A stretch of 64,000 nt of DNA from Solwaraspora sp. WMMD406 (GTDB lineage: Bacteria; Actinomycetota; Actinomycetes; Mycobacteriales; Micromonosporaceae), in NCBI RefSeq assembly GCF_029626025.1, contig NZ_JARUBF010000001.1, positions 124,001 through 188,000 on the forward strand, given 5' to 3'. Below, piece by piece: positions 24,577 through 33,400 of this stretch (positions within the stretch are counted from its first letter, which is position 1; the number at the start of each line of letters is the position of its first letter). The notes below the pieces were generated by a model. It was not told the origin of the DNA and did no database searches. It worked only from the letters and a program-made list of their open reading frames with translations. The position numbers and the translations under genes were made by a program.

Positions 24577-26304
24577 ATGAACCCCGACCGCGAGGACAGA
24601 CCCGTAGGTCCCGGCATGACCGTCGACCCGGGCTGGGTGGCTTGGCCGGAGTCCGACGCACGGCGGTACCGGGCCGCCGGCTTCTGGACCGGTGAGACCT
24701 TCGGCGACCTGCTCCGGCGCTGGGCACAACAGCACGGTGGACGGACCGCCCTGGTCGACGGGACTCGACGATGGACGTACCGGCAGCTGGACGAGGCGGC
24801 GGACCGGATCAGCGCCGGGCTGCACCGGATCGGGCTGCGCCGTGGCGACCGGGTCGTCCTGCAGCTGCCGAACCGGGCCGAGTTCGTCGAGATCTGGTTC
24901 GGTCTGCAGCGGCTCGGCGCGGTCCCCGTACACGCCATGCCCGGACACCGTCGCGCGGAGATCGCCCACCTGGCGGCGCTGTCGGGCGCGGCCGGCTACG
25001 TCGTCGCAGACCGGCACGCCCGGTTCGACTACCGCACCCTGGCCGCCGAGGTGTACGCCGAACGCCGCACCGCCGACGAGCCGTTGCGCCACGTCGTGGT
25101 GCTCGGCGACCCGGCGGAGTCCGGCTTCACCAGCTACGCCGACCTGCTCGACGGCCCGGCCGAGCAGACCGCGACCGCCGACGACCCTCGGCCGACCGCC
25201 GACGGCCCTGCGCCGACCGCCGCCGACCTGGCGCTGCTGCTGCTCTCCGGCGGCACCACCGGGCTGCCCAAACTCATCCCCCGCAGCCACGACGACTACG
25301 CCTACAACGCCCGCAACGGCGCCGAGATCTGCCGGCTCGGACCGGACGACGTCTACCTGGCCGTGCTGCCGATCGGCTTCAACTTCACCTTCGCCTGCCC
25401 CGGCGTGCTGGGCACCCTGATGGCCGGCGGCACCGTCGTCGTCGCCCCCAACCCGAGCCCGGCCACCGCCTTCCGACTGATCGAACAGGAACGGGTCACC
25501 TGCACCGCGCTCAACCCACCGCTGGTGCCGTACTGGTTCGCCGAGTACGCCGACAGCCGACCCGACCTGTCCAGCCTGCGGTTCGTACAGGTCGGCAGCG
25601 CCCGGCTGGCCGACGAGCTGGCGCGACGGTTCACCCCCACCCTCGGGGTGCCGCTGCAGCAGGTGTACGGCATGGCCGAAGGCCTGATCAACTACACCCG
25701 ACTCGACGACCCCGACGACCTGGTCTGCACCACGCAGGGCCGCCCCGGCTCCCCCGCCGACGAGATCCGCGTGGTCGACCCCGCCGACGGGCGACCGGTA
25801 CCGGCCGGCGAGCCCGGTGAGCTGCACACCCGTGGGCCGTACACGCTGCGCGGCTACTACCGCGCCGACGCCACGGCAGCCGCCTCCTTCACACCAGACG
25901 GCTTCTACCGCACCGGTGACCTGGTCCGGGAATTCCCGACCGGGCACCTCACCGTGGTTGGCCGGGTCAAGGACCAAATCAACCGGGGCGGCGAGAAGAT
26001 CGCCGCGACCGAAGTGGAGGGTCATCTGCTCGCCCACCCGGCCGTCCGGCAGGCCGCGCTCGTCGGCGTACCGGACGAGCAGTGGGGTGAGGCACCGGCG
26101 GCCGTCCTGGTCTGCGCCGGGCCGCCGCCGACGGCCGCCGAGGTGGTGGCGTTCCTGCGCGGACGCGGGCTGGCCGCGTACAAGCTGCCGGACCGCGTCG
26201 AGTACGTCGACGCGATGCCACTGACCGCCGTCGGCAAGATCGACAAGAAGGTGCTCGCGCGGCGCCTGGCGGCGACCACGGTCACCACCGGTCCGGATGC
26301 ATGA
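24577..26304 (+). CDS. Stand-alone aryl-AMP ligase loading the starter acid
   Basis: A 575-residue member of the DhbE/EntE/YbtE/MbtA family. It activates an ortho-hydroxy aryl acid as an adenylate and loads it on the aryl carrier domain of the NRPS at 30466. A3 reads LLSGGTTGLPKL, A5 YGMAEGLINYTRL, A8 GRVKDQINRGGEKI, and the catalytic lysine lies in TAVGKIDKK. The acid-binding motif, HNYPLS in DhbE, is here FNFTFAC (268-274). The key Asn269 is kept, Cys274 occupies the place used by salicylate enzymes such as MbtA, and His is replaced by Phe. Salicylate or 3-hydroxypicolinate are both compatible. AGAAGGGA precedes the ATG; the Zur box is upstream. Confidence 0.92.
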   Translation: MNPDREDRPVGPGMTVDPGWVAWPESDARRYRAAGFWTGETFGDLLRRWAQQHGGRTALVDGTRRWTYRQLDEAADRISAGLHRIGLRRGDRVVLQLPNRAEFVEIWFGLQRLGAVPVHAMPGHRRAEIAHLAALSGAAGYVVADRHARFDYRTLAAEVYAERRTADEPLRHVVVLGDPAESGFTSYADLLDGPAEQTATADDPRPTADGPAPTAADLALLLLSGGTTGLPKLIPRSHDDYAYNARNGAEICRLGPDDVYLAVLPIGFNFTFACPGVLGTLMAGGTVVVAPNPSPATAFRLIEQERVTCTALNPPLVPYWFAEYADSRPDLSSLRFVQVGSARLADELARRFTPTLGVPLQQVYGMAEGLINYTRLDDPDDLVCTTQGRPGSPADEIRVVDPADGRPVPAGEPGELHTRGPYTLRGYYRADATAAASFTPDGFYRTGDLVREFPTGHLTVVGRVKDQINRGGEKIAATEVEGHLLAHPAVRQAALVGVPDEQWGEAPAAVLVCAGPPPTAAEVVAFLRGRGLAAYKLPDRVEYVDAMPLTAVGKIDKKVLARRLAATTVTTGPDA

Positions 26305-27427
26305 ACGCCACCGGCACCTGCGGCGGCGTCCCGCGGACCAGATCGGCCACCACCTCACCGACACCGGTGGCGTGTTTGAACCCGTGCCCGCTGTCGCCCC
26401 CGGCGACGATCAGCCGGGTGTCGCCGCCCGGGCTGCCGAGCACGAACTGCCGGTCCGGAGTCATCGGATACATGCAGACCGCGGCACGCGACGGCACCGG
26501 ATCCAGACCGGGCAGCGCGACGTCGAGCCGGCGCACCAGCGGCGCCCAGTCGTCGGCGGCGACGCGGCGGTCGTCGCCGTCCGGACGCATCTCGCGCAGT
26601 AGCCCGCCGTGGTCCTCCAAGCCGAGTTTCAGCTCGCCGCCGGAGTGCGCCCCGTGCCCCCACACGCAGGTGCCGTCATCCAGTTCGCGGATGAACACCG
26701 GCACGTCGGCCAGCCCGTACCGGTCGACGTCGGCCAGGGTGGCCGGCCGGAACCAGGTGATCGGCACCCGCAACACCCGCAGTGGGATCCCGGGCAGCAG
26801 GGTCGGCAGCCACGCCCCGGCGGCGACCACGACCTGCCGGGACCGGACGGCACCGCCGGCGGTGTGCACCAGCACACCGCCGGCGACCAGCTCGATCCGG
26901 GTCACCCGGAGGTTGGTCAGCACCCGCGCGCCCCGCCCGACCGCGACCCGGACCGCCGCCCGGACCGCCGCCTCCGCGGCGATCAGCCCGGCGGCCGGCT
27001 CCCACACCGCCGCGTGGTGGTCGCCGATCCCGGCGTGCCGGGGCAGTCGCTCACGCAGCTCAGCGGCGTTCCAGACCTCGACATCGAGTTCGTGGCGCCG
27101 GGCGGCGGCGATGGTGCCGGCGACCACCTGCCCGGTACGGGGCCCGATCAGCGCGCCGCCGGTCGGCTCGAACAGGGCCTCCCCGGCCGCCGACGCCAGC
27201 TCCTGCCAGAGCTGGCCGGACCGGCGGGCCAGGGGCACCAGGTCCGGGTGTTCCAGGCAGGCGGTACGGAACATCCTGGTCCCGCCGTGCGACGAACCGA
27301 AGCCGTGGCCCGGGGTGAACTGGTCGACGCCGATCGCGTCAACGCCGGTCGCAGCCAGTCGCCACAGCGCGGCGGCGCCGAACACCCCGAGCCCGACGAC
27401 GACGACCTCAGCGTCCGGCGAGCGCAC
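26282..27427 (-). CDS. FAD-dependent amine oxidase of the sarcosine oxidase/NikD family
   Basis: A 381-residue flavoprotein. It has an N-terminal FAD motif VVVVGLGVFGAAALWRLA, the RMFR segment after GSSHGGT, and Cys318 in AAVCMYPMTPDRQF, aligning with the cysteine that holds FAD covalently in monomeric sarcosine oxidase, N-methyltryptophan oxidase and NikD. A C-terminal SGHGFKHATGVGE completes the signature. NikD is known to oxidize piperideine-2-carboxylate to picolinate. Beside an aminotransferase, a luciferase-like monooxygenase and an aryl-AMP ligase, that role is the best guess here. The GTG start overlaps the monooxygenase gene; the 3' end overlaps the ligase gene convergently by 23 bp. 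Confidence 0.85.
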   Translation of the reverse strand: MRSPDAEVVVVGLGVFGAAALWRLAATGVDAIGVDQFTPGHGFGSSHGGTRMFRTACLEHPDLVPLARRSGQLWQELASAAGEALFEPTGGALIGPRTGQVVAGTIAAARRHELDVEVWNAAELRERLPRHAGIGDHHAAVWEPAAGLIAAEAAVRAAVRVAVGRGARVLTNLRVTRIELVAGGVLVHTAGGAVRSRQVVVAAGAWLPTLLPGIPLRVLRVPITWFRPATLADVDRYGLADVPVFIRELDDGTCVWGHGAHSGGELKLGLEDHGGLLREMRPDGDDRRVAADDWAPLVRRLDVALPGLDPVPSRAAVCMYPMTPDRQFVLGSPGGDTRLIVAGGDSGHGFKHATGVGEVVADLVRGTPPQVPVAFMHPDRW

Positions 27428-28580
27428 GGCTGGCCTCGCCGGAACCGTCCGGGGCCGGTTCGGCGCGGGAACCGTCCAGCGCCACCTGTTCGGCGCGGGA
27501 ACCGTCCGGCGCCACCTGTTCGGTGTCGGCGAAGTGCGGCGCCACCTGTTCGGCGAACAACCGCAGCGCCCGCTGCGCGTCCGCCTTCGCGGTCGCTCCC
27601 GGGTTGACCTGCAGACACACGGTCACGTCGGTGCCGAACCATTCGGCGATCGTGGCCAGCTGGTCGCGCACCTGGGCGGGGGTGCCGGCGAGGACCTTGT
27701 TGTCGGCGTACGAACGGTCGAAGTCGTACTGCCGCACCTTGTCGATGAGCTGCTCGTACCCGGGATAGTCGGCGCTGCGCACCGTCGACCAGGAGGCGAT
27801 CGCGGTGGTCATCTTGTCGATGTAGTTGAGCTCGAAGCGGCGGGCGGCGGCCAGCGCGGCAGCGCCGTCCTCCGCGAGGTAGCAGGTGTACTTGACCTGC
27901 ACCCGTCCCGGGCCGGGGTGGCCGGCGGTGGCCCGCGCCTGGCGGTAGGCGGCGAGCATCTCCTGCAAACCGCCAAGGCTGGTCACCGTCGGTACGACCT
28001 GCAGGTGGTATCCGGCGCGGCCGGCCTCGGCGCAGGACGCGGGACTGGTGGTGGAGGCCACGAAGATCGGCGGGTGCGGCCGCTGGTACGGCCGGGGCAG
28101 CATCGTCACCGGGCCGAAGGTGACCCAGTCACCGGACCAGGACACGTCGGTTTCCGTCCACAGTCGGCGGCAAATCTCGATCCCTTCGGCGAACCGGGCG
28201 CGGCTGGCGCTCATCGGCACCTCGAAGGCGGCGAACTCCTCCGGCAGGAACGCCCGGCCGAAGCCGACATCGAGCCGACCGTGGGACAGGTTGTCCAGCA
28301 TGGCCAGTTTGCCGGCGAGCTTGATCGGATGGGTGAAGGCGGGCACCACGGCACCGGTGGTCACCCTGATCCGCCGGGTCCGGGCGGCGACCGCCGCCAG
28401 GAACGTCACCGGGTCCGGGCTGTAGCCGCCGTAGGCGGAGAAGTAGTGCTCCACCACCTGGACGTGCTCGTACCCGAGTTCGTCGGCGAGTTCCGCCAGC
28501 GCCAGGCTCTCGTCGTACCAGTCGACCGCGCTTTTCTCATCCGGCGACAGGACCGGGAAAAAACCCACACCGAATTGCAT
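27408..28580 (-). CDS. Luciferase-like (LLM) flavin-dependent monooxygenase
   Basis: A 390-residue bacterial-luciferase-fold protein. Family marks are MQFGVGFFPVLSPDEKSA, EHVQVVEHYFSAYGGYSPDP, LDNLSHGRLDVGFGRAF and PHPPIFVASTTSP. These enzymes use reduced FMN (or F420) delivered by a reductase; the flavin reductase beside zur is a candidate partner. The C-terminal tail repeats ten-residue units of the type EQVAPDGSRA. GGAGGGCAC precedes the ATG. Operon context with a NikD-like oxidase suggests 3-hydroxylation of picolinate (inference). Other ring or N-hydroxylations cannot be excluded. Confidence 0.85.
   Translation of the reverse strand: MQFGVGFFPVLSPDEKSAVDWYDESLALAELADELGYEHVQVVEHYFSAYGGYSPDPVTFLAAVAARTRRIRVTTGAVVPAFTHPIKLAGKLAMLDNLSHGRLDVGFGRAFLPEEFAAFEVPMSASRARFAEGIEICRRLWTETDVSWSGDWVTFGPVTMLPRPYQRPHPPIFVASTTSPASCAEAGRAGYHLQVVPTVTSLGGLQEMLAAYRQARATAGHPGPGRVQVKYTCYLAEDGAAALAAARRFELNYIDKMTTAIASWSTVRSADYPGYEQLIDKVRQYDFDRSYADNKVLAGTPAQVRDQLATIAEWFGTDVTVCLQVNPGATAKADAQRALRLFAEQVAPHFADTEQVAPDGSRAEQVALDGSRAEPAPDGSGEASRALAGR
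27440..27556 (-). repeat. In-frame 30-bp repeats at the C-terminus of the LLM monooxygenase
   Basis: Units containing GGCGCCACCTGTTCGG recur about every 30 bp and encode EQVAP/EQVAL-DGSRA repeats after the end of the catalytic barrel. Confidence 0.8.
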
Positions 28581-28825
28581 ATGTGCCCTCCGTGGCGAAT
28601 AGCCGGTAGCGCGTACAAGTGAAGGCCATCAGCACATCGGATGTCAACAAGGAGGGGCAGAAAGAGTTTTCCTGATCACACCTTGGAGCATTTAGCGGAG
28701 CAACCGTTGATGCTCTTTCAAGCCTGCCCATAAGCGAATTCACCAAGCTATCAACACTTTTGCACATCCGACTCGACATGCTATTTTCCGGTCCAACCAT
28801 CGCCATCGCAGGAGCTGCGGAACCA
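28581..28825. other. Divergent intergenic region, A/T-richer, no clear Zur or iron box
   Basis: A 245-bp spacer between the LLM monooxygenase (minus) and the aminotransferase (plus). It is less GC-rich than its surroundings and must hold both promoters. Comparison with the Zur and iron-box consensus on both strands found nothing above about half identity; the nearest is GGAAAATAGCATGTC on the minus strand near 28779. Confidence 0.5.
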
Positions 28826-30112
28826 ATGGACGATCAGGATTACCAGGTTGCCTTTCCGGCGCGCGGCAGCGTGCTCGACGCCGCAGAACTCGCCGCACTC
28901 ACCGAACTGGTCGACTCAGGACATACACTGTCGGCCGGCAGCCGCCGGACGGCTTTCGAACGACGGTTCGCCGAGTACGTCGGTACCCGGCACGCGTTGT
29001 CGGTGACCAGCGGAACCGTGGCGCTCGAGCTGGCGATCCACCTCGCCGACCTCCGCCCGGGAGACGAGGTGGTCACCACACCACAGACTTTCTCCGCGAC
29101 GATCCACCCACTGCTGGCACACGATGTGCGAGTGCGTTTCTGTGACGTCGACCCGGTGTCGCTCAACATCGATCCGACGGCGGTGGAGGCGGCGGTGAAC
29201 GGCCGCACCGCCGCAGTGATCCTGGTCCACTACGGCGGGTATCCGGCCGACATGGGCCGCATCGTCGCCGCCGCCCGTCGGCACGGCGCCGTGGTCATCG
29301 AGGACTGCGCCCACGCACTCGGCGCGACCTGGCACGGACGGCGCCCCGGCGCGTTGGGTGACATCGGATGCTTCAGCTTCCACAACTCCAAGAACATCAC
29401 CACCCTGGGTGAGGGTGGAATGCTCACCTTCGACCGCGACGATTGGGTCGAGCGAATCGATCGAATCCGGTCGAACCAGCCCGATGTCGAACTCGGTCCG
29501 ACCCGCTTTCCGGAGCCGCCGCCCACTCCCCTGCTGCCGTGGATGCGGTTCTCCGAGGAGGTCTACGGGCGCGACTACGCCCGCGTCAGGAGACCCGGTA
29601 CGAACGCCACCATGTCCGAAGCCGCCGCTGCCGTGGGCATCGTCCAACTCGACCGCATGGCGCGCCTCACCGCCCGCCGCCGGCACATCGCCGAGCGACT
29701 CGACGAGTGCATCGGCCGCTACCCGCAGGTCCGTCTGCACCGCCCGCCGCCGGGGCTCGGTCACGCGTACCACCTGTACACCTTCTTCGTGGAGGCCGGC
29801 CGGGCGACGCGTGAACACCTGGTCCGCGAGCTGGACCGCCACGGGGTGGAGGTCCAGCTGCGCTACTTCCCACTTCATCTGACCCCCGAGTGGCGGGCCC
29901 GTGGCCACCGTCGGGGTGAATGTCCGGTCGCCGAGCGGCTCTGGTTCGACGAGCAGATCAACCTGCCGTGCCATCCGGGAATCACCGACAGGCAGCTCGA
30001 CTACCTGGTCGAGGCGGTCACCGCGGCCCTCGACACGACGCTGTCGCCCGCCGGAGCGCCGCCCACGGCCATTTCCGTACCGCTGCCCGACCACACCGTG
30101 ACGTCGGCCTGA
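28826..30112 (+). CDS. DegT/DnrJ/EryC1/StrS-family PLP aminotransferase (candidate lysine 2-aminotransferase)
   Basis: A 428-residue fold-type I PLP enzyme of the StrS group. It shows TSGTVALELAIH (cofactor phosphate), VVIEDCAHALGA (Asp on the pyridine nitrogen) and the Schiff-base Lys189 in HNSKNITTLGEGG. The ATG at 28826 is preferred because GGAG lies 12 bases upstream; an upstream ATG at 28760 lacks one. Most relatives act on sugars. To my knowledge L-lysine 2-aminotransferases of picolinate pathways (NikC, VisA, HpaA) are enzymes of this kind, which suits the NikD-like neighbour. There are no sugar genes nearby, so the amino-acid role is favoured. Confidence 0.85.
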   Translation: MDDQDYQVAFPARGSVLDAAELAALTELVDSGHTLSAGSRRTAFERRFAEYVGTRHALSVTSGTVALELAIHLADLRPGDEVVTTPQTFSATIHPLLAHDVRVRFCDVDPVSLNIDPTAVEAAVNGRTAAVILVHYGGYPADMGRIVAAARRHGAVVIEDCAHALGATWHGRRPGALGDIGCFSFHNSKNITTLGEGGMLTFDRDDWVERIDRIRSNQPDVELGPTRFPEPPPTPLLPWMRFSEEVYGRDYARVRRPGTNATMSEAAAAVGIVQLDRMARLTARRRHIAERLDECIGRYPQVRLHRPPPGLGHAYHLYTFFVEAGRATREHLVRELDRHGVEVQLRYFPLHLTPEWRARGHRRGECPVAERLWFDEQINLPCHPGITDRQLDYLVEAVTAALDTTLSPAGAPPTAISVPLPDHTVTSA

Positions 30113-30145
30113 ATCCGGTCACCCCGCCACCGAAACGGAGATCTC

Positions 30146-30469
30146 ATGCCCTTCATCGACGTCCGCATCTTCGAGGAACGGCTCACCCCGGCCGTGCAGG
30201 AGGCGCTCGTCACCCGGTTGTCCGACGCCGTCGGCGAGGTGCTCGGCGAGGACGCGCGGGCGCAGACCTGGGTGGTCCTGACAGCCGCGCCGGCTGACCG
30301 CTGGGGCATCGGCGGCGTACCGGCCAAGCCGCCGGCGGCGGCGACGACGTCAGCAGCGCCGGCGGCGGCGACGACGTCAGCAGCGTCGGCGGCGGCAACG
30401 TCGGCGGCAACGTCGGCAGGCCAGGACAACGGCCGGCAGCCGACGGACAGCGAAGGCCAGGCGCGATGA
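30146..30469 (+). CDS. 4-oxalocrotonate tautomerase-family protein
   Basis: A 107-residue protein. After Met removal it begins with Pro (PFIDVRIFEERLT), the catalytic base of the tautomerase superfamily, and contains WVVLTAAPADRWGIGG, typical of the 4-OT fold. The last 50 residues are low-complexity Ala/Thr/Ser repeats, unusual for the family. GGAG lies upstream of the ATG and its 3' end overlaps the NRPS start as ATGA. A role in imine/enamine tautomerization during starter synthesis is possible but speculative. Confidence 0.7.
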   Translation: MPFIDVRIFEERLTPAVQEALVTRLSDAVGEVLGEDARAQTWVVLTAAPADRWGIGGVPAKPPAAATTSAAPAAATTSAASAAATSAATSAGQDNGRQPTDSEGQAR

Positions 30470-33400
30470 CCATCTCGTCCCGATACGCCGCCGACCAGGC
30501 CGCCCCCGACCAGACAGTCACCGACGGAAGCGCCGCTGGTGCGGGCGTGCCGCCACCGTCGCCGGCCACCGATCCGGTACGCGCGGCGGTCGCCTCGGCC
30601 CTCAACGTGGAGTACGCCGAACTGACCCCCGAGGCTGACCTGTTCGCGCTCGGGCTGGACTCGCTCACCCTGATCCGGCTGGTCTCCGGGTGGCGCCGGG
30701 CCGGACACCTGGTCACCTTCGAGCAACTGGCCGAGGCACCGACGCTGGCCGACTGGGCGGCCGCGCTGGCCGCCACCCCGACCGGCAGCCGCACCGGTGC
30801 CCCGGCCGGCAGTTCCGCAGAGGACACCGACAGCGGCGACGCCGCCCAGCACACCGTCGGCGGCGACGCCGAGCCGGGCACGACACCGACCGACGACGCC
30901 ACCGGCCCGGTCGACCCGGCGGCACCCTTCGAACTGGCGACCATGCAGTACGCGTACTGGATCGGCCGGCAGGACAACCAGCCGTACGGCGGCGTCGCCG
31001 CTCACTTCTACGTGGAGTTCGACGGCCACGGCGTCGACCCGCAGGCCCTGGACCGGGCACTGGCCGCGCTGTCGGCCCGGCATGGCATGCTGCGGGCCCG
31101 ATTCGACGACACCGGGCGGCAGCGGATCGCCGCCCGGGGTGGACTGGCGTTGACCGTGCACGACCTGCGGACGCAGGCACCGCAGGAGGTGGAGCGGCGG
31201 TTGGCCGGACTACGGCAGCGGTACACCCACCAGCGGATGGACGTCGAACACGGCGAGGTCCTCGCCGTCGCGGTGAGTCTGCTGCCCGACGGTGCCACCC
31301 GGCTGCACGTCGACCTCGACATGCTGGTCGCGGACGCGTTGAGCATGCGGATCCTGCTGGACGACCTGCGCCGCCTTTATGAACGGCCGGACGAGCCACT
31401 GCCGCCGGTCACCTCGGGTTTTCCCCAGTACCTGGCCGCGCACCGGCGGGCGGCGGCGACCGACCGGGACCGGGCCCGCGCCTGGTGGCGCGACCGCCTC
31501 AGCGACCTACCCGGCGGCCCGCAGCTCCCACTGCGTCCGGACGCCGGTAGGCCGGGTGCCGCCGCACGCAGCGAACGGCTGCACCACTGGCTCGACCCGC
31601 GACGCAAACAGGCGCTGCTGGAGCGGGCGGCCCGACATCAGGTGACGCCGGCGGCCGCGCTGGCGACCGCCTTCGCCGAGGTGCTCGGGGCGTTCAGCGA
31701 CGACCGCCGGTTCCTGCTCAACCTTCCGCTGTTCGCCCGGGAGCCGTTGGTGTCCGACGTGAACCGGCTGGTCGGTGACTTTTCCAGCTCGGTGCTGCTC
31801 GGCGTGGACACCGGCGGGGTGCTGCCGTTCACCGATCGGGCCCGCCGGGTGCAGTCGGACCTGCACGCCGCCGTCGACCATGGTGCGTACGCCGGGGTGG
31901 AGGTGCTGCGTGACCTGTCCCGTCAAGCGGGGCAGCCGGTGCTTGCCCCGGTCGTCTACACCAGCGCGCTGGGCCTCGGCGAGATCTACGACACGGCGTT
32001 GCAGGACACCTTCGGTACGCCCTCGTGGATCATTTCGCAGGGCCCGCAGGTGTGGCTCGACGCCCAGGTCACCGAGCTCGACGGCGGGCTGCTGCTGAAC
32101 TGGGACGTCCGGCTCGACGTCCTGGCCGACGGGGTCGCGACGGCGGCCTTCACCGCGTACCGGGAGTTGGTGGAGGCGCTGGTCGGCACCGACGACGCCT
32201 GGCGGCGTCCGGTGGGATCGGTGCTGCCGGCCGGGCAGGCGGCGGTCCGGGCGAAGGTCAACGCCACAGCGGTCGACCGGCCGGCGCGCTGCCTGCACGA
32301 CGGCTTCCTGCGGCAGGTCGCGGACCGGCCGCACCAGCCCGCCGTCATCGACGGTGACCGTACAGTCAGCTACGCCGAGTTGGCCGACGCCGCAGCGCGG
32401 GTACACACGCTGCTGGCCGCGCACGGGGTGGGTCCCGGCGACCCGGTCGGCGTCACCCTGCCCAAGGGGACCGATCAGATCGTGGCGGTGCTCGGTGTGC
32501 TCGCCGCCGGGGGCTGTTACGTGCCGGTCGGCATCGACCAGCCGGCACACCGTCGGGCCCGGGTGCACACCCTCGGCGGGGTACGGGTGGTGCTCACCGA
32601 CCCGGACCACCGCGAGCGGGTGTCGGCCGCCGGGGCCCGACCGGTGCTGGTCGGCGACGCGGCGACGCTGGCACCGTCTACGCCAGCGCCGGTCGACCCG
32701 CAGGCGCTCGGGTACGTGCTGTTCACCTCCGGTTCCACAGGGGATCCGAAGGGGGTGGAGATGACCCACGCGGCGGCGGTGAACACCATCGACGCGCTGA
32801 ACGCCCGGCTGGACCTCGGCCCCGACGACCGGGTGCTCACCCTGTCGGGGCTGGAGTTCGACCTGTCGGTGTACGACGTCTTCGGCCTGCTCACCGCTGG
32901 CGGCGCGCTGGTGGTCGTCGGTGAGGACCAGCGACGCGACGCGGCAAACTGGTGGCGACTGGTGACCCGGCACCGGGTCTCCGTGTGGAACACCGTACCG
33001 GCGCTGCTCGACATGCTGCTGGTGGCCGCGACCGACCGGACCGCGACGCCCGACGCCACGACGCCCGAGGCCACGACGCCCCACGCCGCGACGGAGCACC
33101 AGCCGACGACGGAGGACCCGCCGACGACGGCGCTGCGGGCCGTCCTGCTCGGTGGCGACGTGATCGGCCCGGACCTGCCGGGCCGGCTGCGGGCCGTCGC
33201 CCCGGCCTGCCGGTTCCTCGCTCTCGGCGGCATGACGGAGGCGGCGATCCATTCCACCGTGTACGAGGTACCGCCCGCCGGCCCGCAGGAGACGTCGATG
33301 CCCTGGGGGGTGCCGCTGGACAACGTGGTCTGCCGGGTGGCCGACGCCGACGACCGGGACCGGCCCGACTGGGTGACCGGTGAGTTGTGGGTCGGCGGCG

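Noticed and set aside
24577-26304. Firm assignment of the starter as salicylate from the pocket cysteine
   Set aside because: Asn269/Cys274 agree with salicylate enzymes, but the flanking His-to-Phe change and the missing salicylate synthase make it undecided.
28771-28790. Possible Zur half-site GGAAAATAGCATGTC near the aminotransferase start
   Set aside because: Only about half of the positions match and there is no symmetry.
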